Below, piece by piece: positions 32,772-42,323 of a stretch of 64,000 nucleotides of DNA. Source of the stretch: Mucilaginibacter sp. JRF. Its GTDB lineage: Bacteria; Bacteroidota; Bacteroidia; Sphingobacteriales; Sphingobacteriaceae. The position numbers and the translations under genes are program-made. Numbering within the stretch: the stretch's first letter is position 1; every line of letters starts with the position of its first letter. The notes beneath the pieces are model-generated. The model searched no databases, was not told the DNA's origin, and worked only from the letters and a program-made list of their open reading frames with translations. Where the stretch lies: positions 124,001 through 188,000 of the forward strand of contig NZ_JADFBY010000006.1 in NCBI RefSeq assembly GCF_015223065.1, in the 5' to 3' direction.

Positions 32772-35075
32772 ATGGAAACCCGTTCAGTAAAGGACAGTAG
32801 CAACGCCATAAGCAACATACTCGGCCAGATAAAATCATACTGGTACCTGTTCGTTATCAGCCTTGTTATTTTTCTGGGGTTAGGATATGCATATATCACT
32901 TTCTCAACAAAACAGTTCCTGGTATCAAGTACCATGCTGATACAACTGCACCCAACATCGCCGGATGCTAATAAGGAATATGCCAACGCAGGTGTATCAA
33001 CCGCGTTAAGCCTGGCCGAGAATGTTAAGAATGAGGGCGACGTACTCAGATCGCGCAGCCTGATGAAAGAGGTGGTGCAGATGTTGCACTTAAATATCAG
33101 CTATTATAATAAAAGCGCATTAGGTAGCCCCGAAATTTATGAGGAGGCTCCTTTTGCTGTTAATATATTAAAGAACAGAACCGACTCGTTACGCGAAAGA
33201 GAGTATACCTTCTCTGTAAATGGTGATAACACCGTTACCATTAAAAACGAGGATGAAGGTATTAACCGCAAAGTACAGTTCGACCAAAAGGTTGAATTGC
33301 CTCAGTATGATATATCGATAGCTAAAACGGCGGCTAAACCTGCTGCCGGTAAGGAGTATTCAGCGATGATCAAATCGGAAGATCAAACCATTAATAGTCT
33401 GTTAGCAGGATATGATGCGCAGTTTACCGATAAAACTACTACCAACGTTGAGTTTACTTTCTATTATCCGAATTCAAAAAAGGGTGAGGTGATACTTCAT
33501 ACCTTAATGAATCAGTATTTGAAAGATAATAACGCTAACAAAAAGAGGATAATTGACAGTACTATCAACTTTATCAATGCCCGTATAGCAGTAGTATCTA
33601 ATGAGTTATCAGATATTGAGAAGACCTATCAGGATTTCCGTAGCAAAAACAACATTACTGATATTGATGAGCAAGCAAAAGTATTGGTAGGTAATTCAAG
33701 TACTTATACTGACAGGTACGATCAGCAACGTGTACAGCTTTCAATTGTTAATAGTTTGAAAGCTAAGCTGAACAATCCTAACAGTACAGTTATACCAAGT
33801 TCATTAAGTATTCAAAACGCGTCATTCGCTACAAGTTTGGCCAGGTATAACGATCTGGTTAACGAGCGTGAGCGTTCAAAACTTACCTACACCGAATCGA
33901 ACCCGGTAATTCAGAACCTGAACGAACAAATAAAGCTGGCTAAAAGCAACCTGATACAAAATGTTGACAGTTACAAAAGCGAGTTAGAAATGTCGACAGC
34001 AGGTGCCGGTTCACAAAAGAATTTTGTTAGCAACGATATTAAGGATATCCCGGGCAAACAACGTGAGATAGTAGGCTTTAAACGCCAGCAGGAACTTAAG
34101 CAACAGCTTTATGTATACCTGTTACAAAAACGCGAAGAAACCGAAATGGCCAAGGCTGCCGATATGCCGTACTCGCGTATAGTTGATGATGCCAAAAGCT
34201 CAAACTCGCCGGTTAAACCTATTAAGCCATTGATTTTTGTAATGTCGTTCTTCCTGGGTTTTGTTATCCCGTTGAGCTACATCAATACCAAAGGCTTATT
34301 CATCAATAAGATACAAGAGGAATCTGATATTGAAAGTCAAACTGATGTTACCATTATCGGTAAAATTGGCCGTGTACCTAAAAACGACGAGAAGCTAATC
34401 GATATAACATCACGCTCGCCGGTAACAGAGAGTTTCCGTACGCTGCGTACCAAAATCAGGAACCTGCTTGATGTTAACCGCTCTAACGTGATCATGGTTA
34501 CCTCAAGCAAAATGGGCGAGGGTAAAACATACCTTACCGGTAACCTGGGCCTGATGCTGGCCATGTCTGGCAAGCGTGTAGTATTGGTTGAGCTTGACTT
34601 ACGCAAGCCTAATCTTTCAAAACTGATCGGTTTGGATTATGCTGAGAACGGCTACACCAACTATGTAATGGATGACCTGCCGATCAGCAAGGTATTAAAG
34701 CAAACTACACTGCACAGAAACTGCTTCGCTATATCTGCCGGCCCTATAGTTGCCAATGGTAGCGAACTGTTGCTTACCGATAAACTGGAAGAACTGATCA
34801 CCGACCTGCGTACCCGTTTTGATTACGTGGTGATCGATAGCTCGCCGGTAGGTTTAGTGTCTGATGCGTTGGAGATTCAGAAGTATACCGACATGACCAT
34901 CTTTGTTTGCCGCCATAACTATACTGATAAAAATCAGATAGAGATAATTAACGAGATCAAGAGCAAGGATAAGGTAGATAACCTGTATGTAGTAATTAAC
35001 GATGTTGATTTCTCTAAATCAGGCTACTATGGCTATGGTTACGGTGTTGGCTACGGCGAATTAGTTAAATCATAA
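32772..35075 (+). CDS. Wzc-like polysaccharide co-polymerase with BY-type tyrosine kinase
   Basis: 767 residues. It has an N-terminal Wzz domain with a membrane helix (YLFVISLVIFLGLGYAYI, about 22-39), a long periplasmic coiled coil, a second membrane helix near 490 (PLIFVMSFFLGFVIPLSYI) and a cytoplasmic kinase. Walker A is SSKMGEGKT (about 578-586), Walker A' is VVLVELDLRKP, where the first Asp of the usual D-x-D is Glu, and Walker B is YVVIDSSPVG. The C-terminal tail is the expected tyrosine cluster (GYYGYGYGVGYG). Cycles of autophosphorylation control chain length and export. It lies 43 bp after the OPX gene and 9 bp before the polymerase. Confidence 0.9.
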   Translation: METRSVKDSSNAISNILGQIKSYWYLFVISLVIFLGLGYAYITFSTKQFLVSSTMLIQLHPTSPDANKEYANAGVSTALSLAENVKNEGDVLRSRSLMKEVVQMLHLNISYYNKSALGSPEIYEEAPFAVNILKNRTDSLREREYTFSVNGDNTVTIKNEDEGINRKVQFDQKVELPQYDISIAKTAAKPAAGKEYSAMIKSEDQTINSLLAGYDAQFTDKTTTNVEFTFYYPNSKKGEVILHTLMNQYLKDNNANKKRIIDSTINFINARIAVVSNELSDIEKTYQDFRSKNNITDIDEQAKVLVGNSSTYTDRYDQQRVQLSIVNSLKAKLNNPNSTVIPSSLSIQNASFATSLARYNDLVNERERSKLTYTESNPVIQNLNEQIKLAKSNLIQNVDSYKSELEMSTAGAGSQKNFVSNDIKDIPGKQREIVGFKRQQELKQQLYVYLLQKREETEMAKAADMPYSRIVDDAKSSNSPVKPIKPLIFVMSFFLGFVIPLSYINTKGLFINKIQEESDIESQTDVTIIGKIGRVPKNDEKLIDITSRSPVTESFRTLRTKIRNLLDVNRSNVIMVTSSKMGEGKTYLTGNLGLMLAMSGKRVVLVELDLRKPNLSKLIGLDYAENGYTNYVMDDLPISKVLKQTTLHRNCFAISAGPIVANGSELLLTDKLEELITDLRTRFDYVVIDSSPVGLVSDALEIQKYTDMTIFVCRHNYTDKNQIEIINEIKSKDKVDNLYVVINDVDFSKSGYYGYGYGVGYGELVKS

Positions 35076-35084
35076 TAACAAGTT

Positions 35085-36416
35085 ATGCTTAATCGGATCG
35101 CGCTATCACGAGGATCGGTGGATACAGGAGAGAACACGTTTGTAGGTAACTGGGTTAACCTGATGATGTTGTTCTTTCCGCTCACATCATTCCTGGTAAT
35201 ACCTACCATTCCGGGTACTACGGTTATTAATGTAATGGCTTTATTGCTGTTATTCGTTATACCGTTGGCATCACTAAAGGAAAATAAATTTGAATTCTTT
35301 AAAGAGGTTTCAATTTTCTTCGCCGTGATACTGGCCATGAGCTTTTTGTCGCAGTTCACCAACCTGGTAACTAATCTAAAGCTGATCAAATCGCTGATCA
35401 TGATCAACCGTAACGATTATACCAAAACGTTCTACAGGCAATCGCACATTACACAAACGTTGCCGTTGATTGTGGGGTTTGTTATTTACGCTTACGTAAA
35501 GTACTTCCCTAACAAAACGCTGCTTAACTATATATTCTGGGGCTTACGCATACTGTGTTTTTACGCGTTGTACGAGTTCCTGTTTTATGTAGCCACCGGC
35601 CAAAACGGCGATTTTGTGACCAACAGAACCTTTGGTGAATCTGAAAAATCAGCATCACTGTTTCAAACGGTTAGTTTGGGTGGTATGGGCCTGATGCGTG
35701 TTAAAGGATATACGGGCGAGCCATCCATGTTTGTGTTCACGGTGTTCCCGTTTTGGGTGCTTAGCTATGCGCTGGACAGAAAGTTTGATACCATGCTGTT
35801 CTTAATATGCCTGGTGCTAACGTTCTCAACCACATCGTACGCTTGTATGCTCATCTTCTTCTCGTTCTGGGTGATATACAAAAGGCAGATACACATTTTT
35901 TACTATATGTGCCTCGGCATTATAGTAGTGTGTTTCATCCTCCAACTGGATAAGATGCAGCATTTGTTCGATAGTATTTATGAGTTCGTATTCGCGGGCA
36001 AGCTACAGGGCGAAAGCTCATCATCAAAGGAGCGTAGCAACGGCTTTACAACCCACCTGGCATTTTGGGCTGATCTGAACGGGGTGAGTCAGGCAGTAGG
36101 TATCGGGTTCGGCTATGTACGTTCAACCGACTTTTTCTCGACCATTATTTTAAATAATGGCTTCATCGGGTTCTTTGTGTTCAGTTGGTTCGTGCTTAAA
36201 AATCTGTGGCTTAAAATACCGGTAAGGATAGTATCTATCTGTTACAAAATGGGTCTTGGCCTGGTATACCTCATTATGATGGCTACCGTACCTGAGTTTG
36301 CTTACCCATCGCTGTGGATATACATAGCACTGGGTTTCATATTACAAAAATATACAACAGGGGAAAGTGAGAGTGAAACAGCCAATACTGAAACAAAATT
36401 GGCTTTAACCAGATAA
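35085..36416 (+). CDS. O-antigen/EPS polymerase-like membrane protein
   Basis: 443 residues with about ten hydrophobic helices and a larger soluble loop between them, the layout of Wzy polymerases and O-antigen ligases. The stretch KSASLFQTVSLGGMGLMRVKGYTGEPSMF matches the position of the conserved periplasmic loop; primary sequence in this family is poorly conserved. Its place directly after Wzc and before glycosyltransferases supports the Wzy role: polymerising undecaprenyl-linked repeat units on the periplasmic side. It is the only polymerase candidate in the window. Confidence 0.75.
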   Translation: MLNRIALSRGSVDTGENTFVGNWVNLMMLFFPLTSFLVIPTIPGTTVINVMALLLLFVIPLASLKENKFEFFKEVSIFFAVILAMSFLSQFTNLVTNLKLIKSLIMINRNDYTKTFYRQSHITQTLPLIVGFVIYAYVKYFPNKTLLNYIFWGLRILCFYALYEFLFYVATGQNGDFVTNRTFGESEKSASLFQTVSLGGMGLMRVKGYTGEPSMFVFTVFPFWVLSYALDRKFDTMLFLICLVLTFSTTSYACMLIFFSFWVIYKRQIHIFYYMCLGIIVVCFILQLDKMQHLFDSIYEFVFAGKLQGESSSSKERSNGFTTHLAFWADLNGVSQAVGIGFGYVRSTDFFSTIILNNGFIGFFVFSWFVLKNLWLKIPVRIVSICYKMGLGLVYLIMMATVPEFAYPSLWIYIALGFILQKYTTGESESETANTETKLALTR

Positions 36417-36421
36417 ATACC

Positions 36422-37417
36422 ATGGCAACTATAAGAGCTTGGATCTTTATTTTATGTATATGCCTGGGTGGCGCGGCCAATGCGCAGCGTAACTCCAAAA
36501 TACCATTTTTATGGGGAGTGAACGGGCATCCGCTTACGCAAAAAGCCTATACAAAAAACTTAGATCAGCAAATAAGCGACATACTTAACCTCGGCGTAAA
36601 ATGCTACCGGTTTGATATTTTGACCGATGCGCAGGGCTATGCCAAAAGGGAGCAAGGTTTACAAACGCTGCTGAAGAAGCTTAAGGATAATAACATACGC
36701 CCATTACCGGTGGTAATGCAAAGTGGACTGAAAGGGCTTTCGGTAGATTCCATATACAGCGTGAGCTTTACCCAGGGCAAAAACTTTGCACAACGCTATG
36801 GCAGCACCATTGATGTGTTTGAGGTAGGCAACGAGGAAGATAATAAGATGATGAATAAGGGCAACCCGCGTGGTACCAAAGCCGCTGATTTCAATCTGCC
36901 TAAAGCTGAACGACTGATAACCGCCATTAAAGGTTTTATTGATGGTTTTAAGTCGGTTAAGCCAACGGCGAAAACAACGCTTTCGGTAAGCTATATACAT
37001 TACTACTACCTACAGCTTTTGCAGGATTATAAGGTTAATTACGACATCATAGGCGCGCACTGGTACTCAAATATGGGTAACATTAAAAGCGCCAAGGTTA
37101 ATGGCGATGATGTGCTGGCCGTTATGCGCAAGCGCTTCAACAAAACCATTTGGGTTACGGAGTATAACTACTCAAGAGGCACCCTGAGAGTAGATGCTGA
37201 TAAGCATTGCGATTATTTAAAAAGCAGCCTGTCAGAAGTATATAACCAGGGTTTGGCCGATGCGCTTTTCGTTTACGAACTGTACGATCAGCCTGAGCTG
37301 CAACCACGCTATCCTGATGAGGCGTTCTACGGCTTAATGAGCGATGGCGCTGATGGTAAGCATATACCTAAAGCCGGTTACGATGGCTATAAACAGCTTA
37401 TAAAAGAGTTAAAATAA
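36422..37417 (+). CDS. EPS-operon glycoside hydrolase (clan-A type), paralogue with intact catalytic pair
   Basis: 331 residues with a cleavable signal peptide (ending GGAANA-Q) and no lipobox, so it is periplasmic or secreted. TIM-barrel marks: FLWGVNGHPL, CYRFDIL, VFEVGNEEDN with the acid/base candidate Glu138 after Asn137, GAHWYS (212-217) and IWVTEYNYS with the nucleophile candidate Glu247. This arrangement matches clan GH-A; the position inside an EPS operon is like PslG of Pseudomonas, a hydrolase that trims the polymer during synthesis. Three lipoprotein paralogues elsewhere in the window lack the Asn-Glu pair. It starts 5 bp after the polymerase, so it is tightly coupled. Confidence 0.75.
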   Translation: MATIRAWIFILCICLGGAANAQRNSKIPFLWGVNGHPLTQKAYTKNLDQQISDILNLGVKCYRFDILTDAQGYAKREQGLQTLLKKLKDNNIRPLPVVMQSGLKGLSVDSIYSVSFTQGKNFAQRYGSTIDVFEVGNEEDNKMMNKGNPRGTKAADFNLPKAERLITAIKGFIDGFKSVKPTAKTTLSVSYIHYYYLQLLQDYKVNYDIIGAHWYSNMGNIKSAKVNGDDVLAVMRKRFNKTIWVTEYNYSRGTLRVDADKHCDYLKSSLSEVYNQGLADALFVYELYDQPELQPRYPDEAFYGLMSDGADGKHIPKAGYDGYKQLIKELK

Positions 37418-37475
37418 GAATACGATCAATAGTTTGATAATTAAACACCAAATAAAATATTAAATCAATTTATAT

Positions 37476-38648
37476 ATGAAAGTTGCAATTGTTCATGATA
37501 ACCTGGTTTGTAAAGGAGGGGCAGAACAGGTCACTTTAAGCTTCCATCAGGCATTTCCTGATGCACCTGTATATACACTTAGTTACGATCGCAAAAATAC
37601 ATATCCTGAATTTCAGGAGTGCGATGTTAGAACAAGCTGGTTCGGGCGGGTATTCAAAAGCGAAAAAAATTGCAAACGGTTTTATTTTCCACTTGGCATT
37701 ATGGCCATGCAGCAACTTGACCTCCGCTCGTTTGACATCGTGCTGCAATCAACCACGCATTGTGCCAAGTACATCAAAACAAATCCTGATGCATTAATTA
37801 TAACTTATTGCCACAACCCGTTCCGTTTGGTTTGGAGCAGTGAGTCGTACGAAAAGGTAACCAACGCCGGTGCCATAAAAAAAGCGTTATACAATCGCGT
37901 ACTATCGTACCTGCGTGAGTATGACAGGGGGTCAGCACAAAAAACCAGCTGGTTCATCACCAACTCGCGCGAGGTATTACCACGTATCGAAGCGGCTTAC
38001 TCGCCTAAAAACGAGGTATCTATCATCAACCCATCGGTTAAGTGCAAAAACTTCTACGTATCAAACAAACCGGGCGAGTACTACCTGATAGTATCACGCT
38101 TTGAATCATACAAAAAAGTTGACATGGTGATCGAAGCCTTCAATCAAATGCCTGATAAGCATCTGGTAGTGGTAGGTAAAGGTTCGCGTGAGGCCGAGAT
38201 CAAGAAGATGGCTAACGAGAATACCACATTCCTGAGTGGTTTGAGCGCTGATGATCTGGCTAAGGTATACGCTAACTGTAAGGCTTTCATTTTCCCGCAG
38301 TTAGAGGATTATGGTATTACCCCGCTTGAGGCTAACGCATCAGGTAGACCGGTTATAGCTTACGGCCGTGGTGGTGTTACCGAAACCATGGTACCTTACA
38401 CCAACGATGCGCAAAAAGCTACCGCGGTTTTCTTTGAGGAGCAAACTACCGAGTCGCTTACAAAAGCGGTTAACCTGTTCGAAACCCTGGAATTCAATTC
38501 ATCATTTATCCGCGCGCATGCCGAATCATTTGATGAAGGCGCGTTCGTACAAAAGATAAAATCATTCGTACTTAACAAGTACAAGAATGCCGAATCGTCA
38601 AAGGCGGACGTTATTAACGGTGTACCCTCAAAAACAGTTATAGCATGA
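37476..38648 (+). CDS. GT4 glycosyltransferase
   Basis: 390 residues with a GT-B fold. The N-terminus is MKVAIVHDNLVCKGGAEQV (glycine-rich acceptor side). The C-terminal half has SRFESYKKVDMVIEAF, LVVVGKGSREAEI and the nucleotide-sugar binding signature QLEDYGITPLEANASGRPV (about 271-289, E-x7-E spacing), which defines GT4 retaining enzymes. It is cytoplasmic and adds a sugar to the lipid-linked repeat unit; donor unknown. It overlaps the next gene by 4 bp (ATGA), showing translational coupling. Confidence 0.87.
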   Translation: MKVAIVHDNLVCKGGAEQVTLSFHQAFPDAPVYTLSYDRKNTYPEFQECDVRTSWFGRVFKSEKNCKRFYFPLGIMAMQQLDLRSFDIVLQSTTHCAKYIKTNPDALIITYCHNPFRLVWSSESYEKVTNAGAIKKALYNRVLSYLREYDRGSAQKTSWFITNSREVLPRIEAAYSPKNEVSIINPSVKCKNFYVSNKPGEYYLIVSRFESYKKVDMVIEAFNQMPDKHLVVVGKGSREAEIKKMANENTTFLSGLSADDLAKVYANCKAFIFPQLEDYGITPLEANASGRPVIAYGRGGVTETMVPYTNDAQKATAVFFEEQTTESLTKAVNLFETLEFNSSFIRAHAESFDEGAFVQKIKSFVLNKYKNAESSKADVINGVPSKTVIA

Positions 38649-39874
38649 GGGTGCTGATCTCTAATACTTATTACTATCCGGCTTTTGTTGGCGGTGCCGA
38701 AATATCGGTAAAGCTACTGGCCGAGGGCATGGCCGCTAAAGGTAACCAGGTATATGTACTGGCTACCGGCTTAAAAGATAGTGTGTATAGGGTAGGAGAT
38801 GTAATTGTTATTACCGTAAAGCAGCAAAATATATTTAACAGCTACGATAAAACACCACGTGGCGCGGCCATGAAAACGCTGTGGCACATAATTGATAGCT
38901 GCAATATATTTTACTACTTTAAAATACGCGCCATCCTTAAAAAGATAGCGCCCGATGTTGCGCATACCAACAGCATTCAAGGTTTTTCGCCGTTCATTTG
39001 GGCCATCATCAAATCATGTAACATTCCGCTGGTACATTCCATGCGCGATTATTACATGCTTTGCCACCGTTGCAATATGTACAACGGCAAAAATTGCGAA
39101 TCGCTTTGTGCGCCATGTAAGGTAACCAACACGGTTAAAAAGCCCTTTTTCCGCTTTCCTGATCACTTTGTTGGCATCAGCAAATTCGTGTTGGATAAGT
39201 ACGAGTCGTTTCAGTCGTCTATCGCCCCAAAAAGCAGTTTGATATACAACGCCATTGCCGATAGCGATTTTAACAACGAACCGGAGCCGGATAATACTGA
39301 TAAAATAACCCTGGGTTACATCGGCCGTGTTGAAAAGGATAAAGGGGTGGAGTATTTGGTAGATGAGGTATGCGCGCTATCAAAACAATACACAGGTAAT
39401 ATTCGCCTGATGTTTGCGGGTAAGGGTGAGCTGGAATTCATCAAACATCTTGAAAATAAACTGAATGGTATTGAATGCCAGTTTTTAGGTGTAGTAAAAC
39501 CGAAAGACTTTTTCAGTAAGATAGATGTGCTGCTTGTGCCGGCCTTATGGCAGGAGCCTTTTGGCCGCACGGTTATTGAATCGTTAGCGCATAAGGTGCC
39601 GGTATGCCAATCGGACAGGGGAGGTTTAAAAGAGCTTTACGATCAGAAATGCTCATGGCTTTTCTCTCCGGTGGCAGGCGAGTTGACCAAAGTACTGACT
39701 CAAATTTTGGCAGATCCGGAACAGATAGCGATGAAGAAGGAGAATTGCCGCAGCCACGCCAAAAAGTTCTCATCATCAATAAATATCGACAACTACCTGA
39801 ATTTGTACAAAAAGGTAATAGCTGCCGACGAACAACCACAACAGTTAAAACAAACCATGTCTGCGGTTAAATAA
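38645..39874 (+). CDS. GT4 glycosyltransferase with a cysteine cluster
   Basis: 409 residues, GT-B fold: MRVLISNTYYYPAFVGGAE at the start, GYIGRVEKDKGVEYLV in the second half and PALWQEPFGRTVIESLAHK as the donor-binding signature. An unusual feature is a cysteine-rich loop at 140-158 (Cys140, 143, 151, 155, 158: C-x2-C-x7-C-x3-C-x2-C) in the acceptor domain, which could hold a metal or form a structural loop. It is translationally coupled to the upstream GT4 by a 4-bp overlap. Confidence 0.87.
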   Translation: MRVLISNTYYYPAFVGGAEISVKLLAEGMAAKGNQVYVLATGLKDSVYRVGDVIVITVKQQNIFNSYDKTPRGAAMKTLWHIIDSCNIFYYFKIRAILKKIAPDVAHTNSIQGFSPFIWAIIKSCNIPLVHSMRDYYMLCHRCNMYNGKNCESLCAPCKVTNTVKKPFFRFPDHFVGISKFVLDKYESFQSSIAPKSSLIYNAIADSDFNNEPEPDNTDKITLGYIGRVEKDKGVEYLVDEVCALSKQYTGNIRLMFAGKGELEFIKHLENKLNGIECQFLGVVKPKDFFSKIDVLLVPALWQEPFGRTVIESLAHKVPVCQSDRGGLKELYDQKCSWLFSPVAGELTKVLTQILADPEQIAMKKENCRSHAKKFSSSINIDNYLNLYKKVIAADEQPQQLKQTMSAVK

Positions 39875-39893
39875 CGTAGCAAAAAATAATCTA

Positions 39894-41372
39894 ATGAGTA
39901 CTGTTATAGAAAATACAGTTGCAGAAAAAACAGTTGCCCCGTCGGACAAGAAGATACTTGCAACGGGCATATTCTGGAATTTTTTACAGCTTGTTATCAA
40001 TCAGTCGTTTGCATTTGGCTTAAAACTTATACTGGCCAAGTTGTTGTTCCCAAGCCAATTTGGTTTGGTTGGTATGGCAACTGTTTTCACCGGCTTTGTG
40101 CAGGTACTGAATGACTTGGGCGTGGGTGCCGCGCTTGTTCAGCGTAAAAAAGAGGATCTGCGTAAGGAGCATTACCACACCGCCTTTTGGACGGGGGTAG
40201 CATGGTCGGTATTCCTGTATGCTGTAATGGCTTTAGGAGTTGCCAACATAGCCGCGTCATTCTATAACCAACCTATGCTAAAAAGCATTATACCGGCCAT
40301 AAGTATAGGTATATTGTTAAGCCCGATAAACCTGGTACATAAAGCTCAGCTTACCAAGCAAATGAACTTTAAAAAGCTGGCGTTTATTGATAATACAGCC
40401 AATATAACAGCGGGCGTTATCGCTATTATCCTGGCCGTATCAGGCGCGGGTGTATGGGCGCTGGTATTTAACGCGGTAGCAACCGTAGTGGTAGCCATGC
40501 CACTGTTTTTTAACGCTACCCGCTGGAAACCGGCATTCATTTTCGAGAAAAAGGCATTTAAAGAGGTATTTGGTTTTGGTATCTACACCACAGGATCGAA
40601 CATACTGAACTACCTGTACAATAACCTCGATTACCTGTTGATAGGTAAGCTGCTTGGTGCAAGCGCCCTGGGTATATACACGCTGGCCTTTGTACTTACT
40701 GATACCTTCCGCAGCCGTTTGATGGCCGTGATCAACAACGTGATGTACCCCATGTACGGCAAAAAGCAAAATGATCCGGAATCGCTGAAAAGATATTACC
40801 TCAAGGTGGTACTTTTTAACTGTCTGTTCATCTTCCCTATAATGTCATGCTTTTTGGTGGATGGCGACCGTATAGTGGTAGGCATATTTGGCGATAAATG
40901 GCAGGAAACCGTAATGCCATTAAGACTATTAGCCGTATCGGTAATGATGCACATATTGGTTAGCGGCAACACAGCCTTGTTAAGAGGTCTTGGTCGCCCC
41001 GGACTGGAAATGCGCCAGCAATTATTAAAAGCCTTCATATTCCTGCCATCGTTAGCGGTAGGTATACATTACTACGGTATAGTTGGTGCGGCCTACGCCA
41101 TACTGCTTAACAAGTTTGTGGTAGTTATAGTGGCTCAGTACACCTTTAACTATCTGATACATGTTAAAATAACCTTCGGGCAGTTTGTAAACGCCATCAA
41201 AGCCCCGGTAATAGCAACGGTGGTGGCTATATGCGTATCGTTACTGGTAAAGGCGACCGGTTTGCACTTTATAATAACATCGGGTATTACCATGATTGTT
41301 TATGCAGGTTGTATATGGCTGCTGATGAAGGACGAATTATTAGGCCTGATAAACGGCTTACGTAAAAAATAA
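39894..41372 (+). CDS. Wzx-type polysaccharide flippase, copy 2
   Basis: 492 residues, a polytopic MOP-family transporter nearly collinear with the protein at 10225: WNFLQLVINQSFAFGLKLIL, PSQFGLVGMATVF, LVHKAQLTKQMNFKKLAFID, NTALLRGLGRPGLEM. It flips the lipid-linked repeat unit made by the neighbouring transferases to the periplasmic side for the polymerase at 35085. It lies 19 bp after the GT4 gene and 25 bp before a GT2 gene. Confidence 0.87.
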   Translation: MSTVIENTVAEKTVAPSDKKILATGIFWNFLQLVINQSFAFGLKLILAKLLFPSQFGLVGMATVFTGFVQVLNDLGVGAALVQRKKEDLRKEHYHTAFWTGVAWSVFLYAVMALGVANIAASFYNQPMLKSIIPAISIGILLSPINLVHKAQLTKQMNFKKLAFIDNTANITAGVIAIILAVSGAGVWALVFNAVATVVVAMPLFFNATRWKPAFIFEKKAFKEVFGFGIYTTGSNILNYLYNNLDYLLIGKLLGASALGIYTLAFVLTDTFRSRLMAVINNVMYPMYGKKQNDPESLKRYYLKVVLFNCLFIFPIMSCFLVDGDRIVVGIFGDKWQETVMPLRLLAVSVMMHILVSGNTALLRGLGRPGLEMRQQLLKAFIFLPSLAVGIHYYGIVGAAYAILLNKFVVVIVAQYTFNYLIHVKITFGQFVNAIKAPVIATVVAICVSLLVKATGLHFIITSGITMIVYAGCIWLLMKDELLGLINGLRKK

Positions 41373-41397
41373 CAGATAACTAATAAAAGAACAAACA

Positions 41398-42306
41398 ATG
41401 GTTTCAGTGATCATACCGTGCTATAACTGTGAAGGCTTTATTGACAGGGCATTGCAAAGCGTGTTTGCGCAAACCTATAAAGATCTGGAAGTGATATTGG
41501 TTGATAATATGTCGACCGATAATACCTGGGCCAAGCTTAACAGTTATCAAATATTACATCCTGAGCTGATCACCGTTTACCAGGAACCCAAAAAAGGCGC
41601 ACCAGCGGCACGTAACAATGGCCTGGAAAAAGCCCGTGGCGAGTGGATACAATTTTTGGATGCGGATGATGAGTTGCTGCCCGAAAAAATAGCCCATCAG
41701 CTTAAGGTAGCCGCCGAACAAAAGGCCGATGTTATAGCTGGCGATTGTGTGCTTAAATATCATAACAATGGCGATGGGTACACTATTGTACGCAAAGCCG
41801 ACAAAAATATATGGCGAGGGCTGATAGGTTCGCAACTGGGTATAACCAGCTCAAACCTATGGCGTAAGGATGCATTGCTGGCCGTAAATGGCTGGGATGA
41901 AAAAGCGCTGTCATCACAGGAGTACGACTTGCTTTTCAGGTTATTGAAAAGTAAGGCCACCATAGCTGTTGATAATTCAAAAAATACCTACGTGCATTTT
42001 GCCGACAACTCGGTATCAAAAAGCACCGATCAGGAAAAACGCCAGCGCATATTGAATGCCCGTATTGATCTGCGCCTTAAAATTAAAACAGAACTAAACT
42101 ATCGTAACCTGCTAACAACTGAATTAAGGCGCGCTATCGATAAATATATCTACCTCGAAATTATGCGGAACTATAATGCCATGCCGGCTTATGCCAACGG
42201 GTTGTTGCAGCAGCATAAGCTCGATGTAAGTTTTGTTCAGGTTCTGCAAACACGTGCTAAATTGTTTTTAAAGGGCCTCAAGAAATCTATCCTTCAATCT
42301 GCTTAA
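41398..42306 (+). CDS. GT2 family glycosyltransferase
   Basis: 302 residues with a GT-A fold: VSVIIPCYNCEGFIDRALQS at the N-terminus, VILVDNMSTDNTW (nucleotide-binding), PAARNNGLEKARGEW and the metal-binding LDADDELL (DxD type, about 92-99). The C-terminal part is helical with no membrane segment. It is an inverting transferase that adds one sugar from a nucleotide donor; specificity cannot be read. It lies in the operon, 17 bp before a second GT2. Confidence 0.85.
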   Translation: MVSVIIPCYNCEGFIDRALQSVFAQTYKDLEVILVDNMSTDNTWAKLNSYQILHPELITVYQEPKKGAPAARNNGLEKARGEWIQFLDADDELLPEKIAHQLKVAAEQKADVIAGDCVLKYHNNGDGYTIVRKADKNIWRGLIGSQLGITSSNLWRKDALLAVNGWDEKALSSQEYDLLFRLLKSKATIAVDNSKNTYVHFADNSVSKSTDQEKRQRILNARIDLRLKIKTELNYRNLLTTELRRAIDKYIYLEIMRNYNAMPAYANGLLQQHKLDVSFVQVLQTRAKLFLKGLKKSILQSA

Positions 42307-42323
42307 AGTATAATCATTTAACT

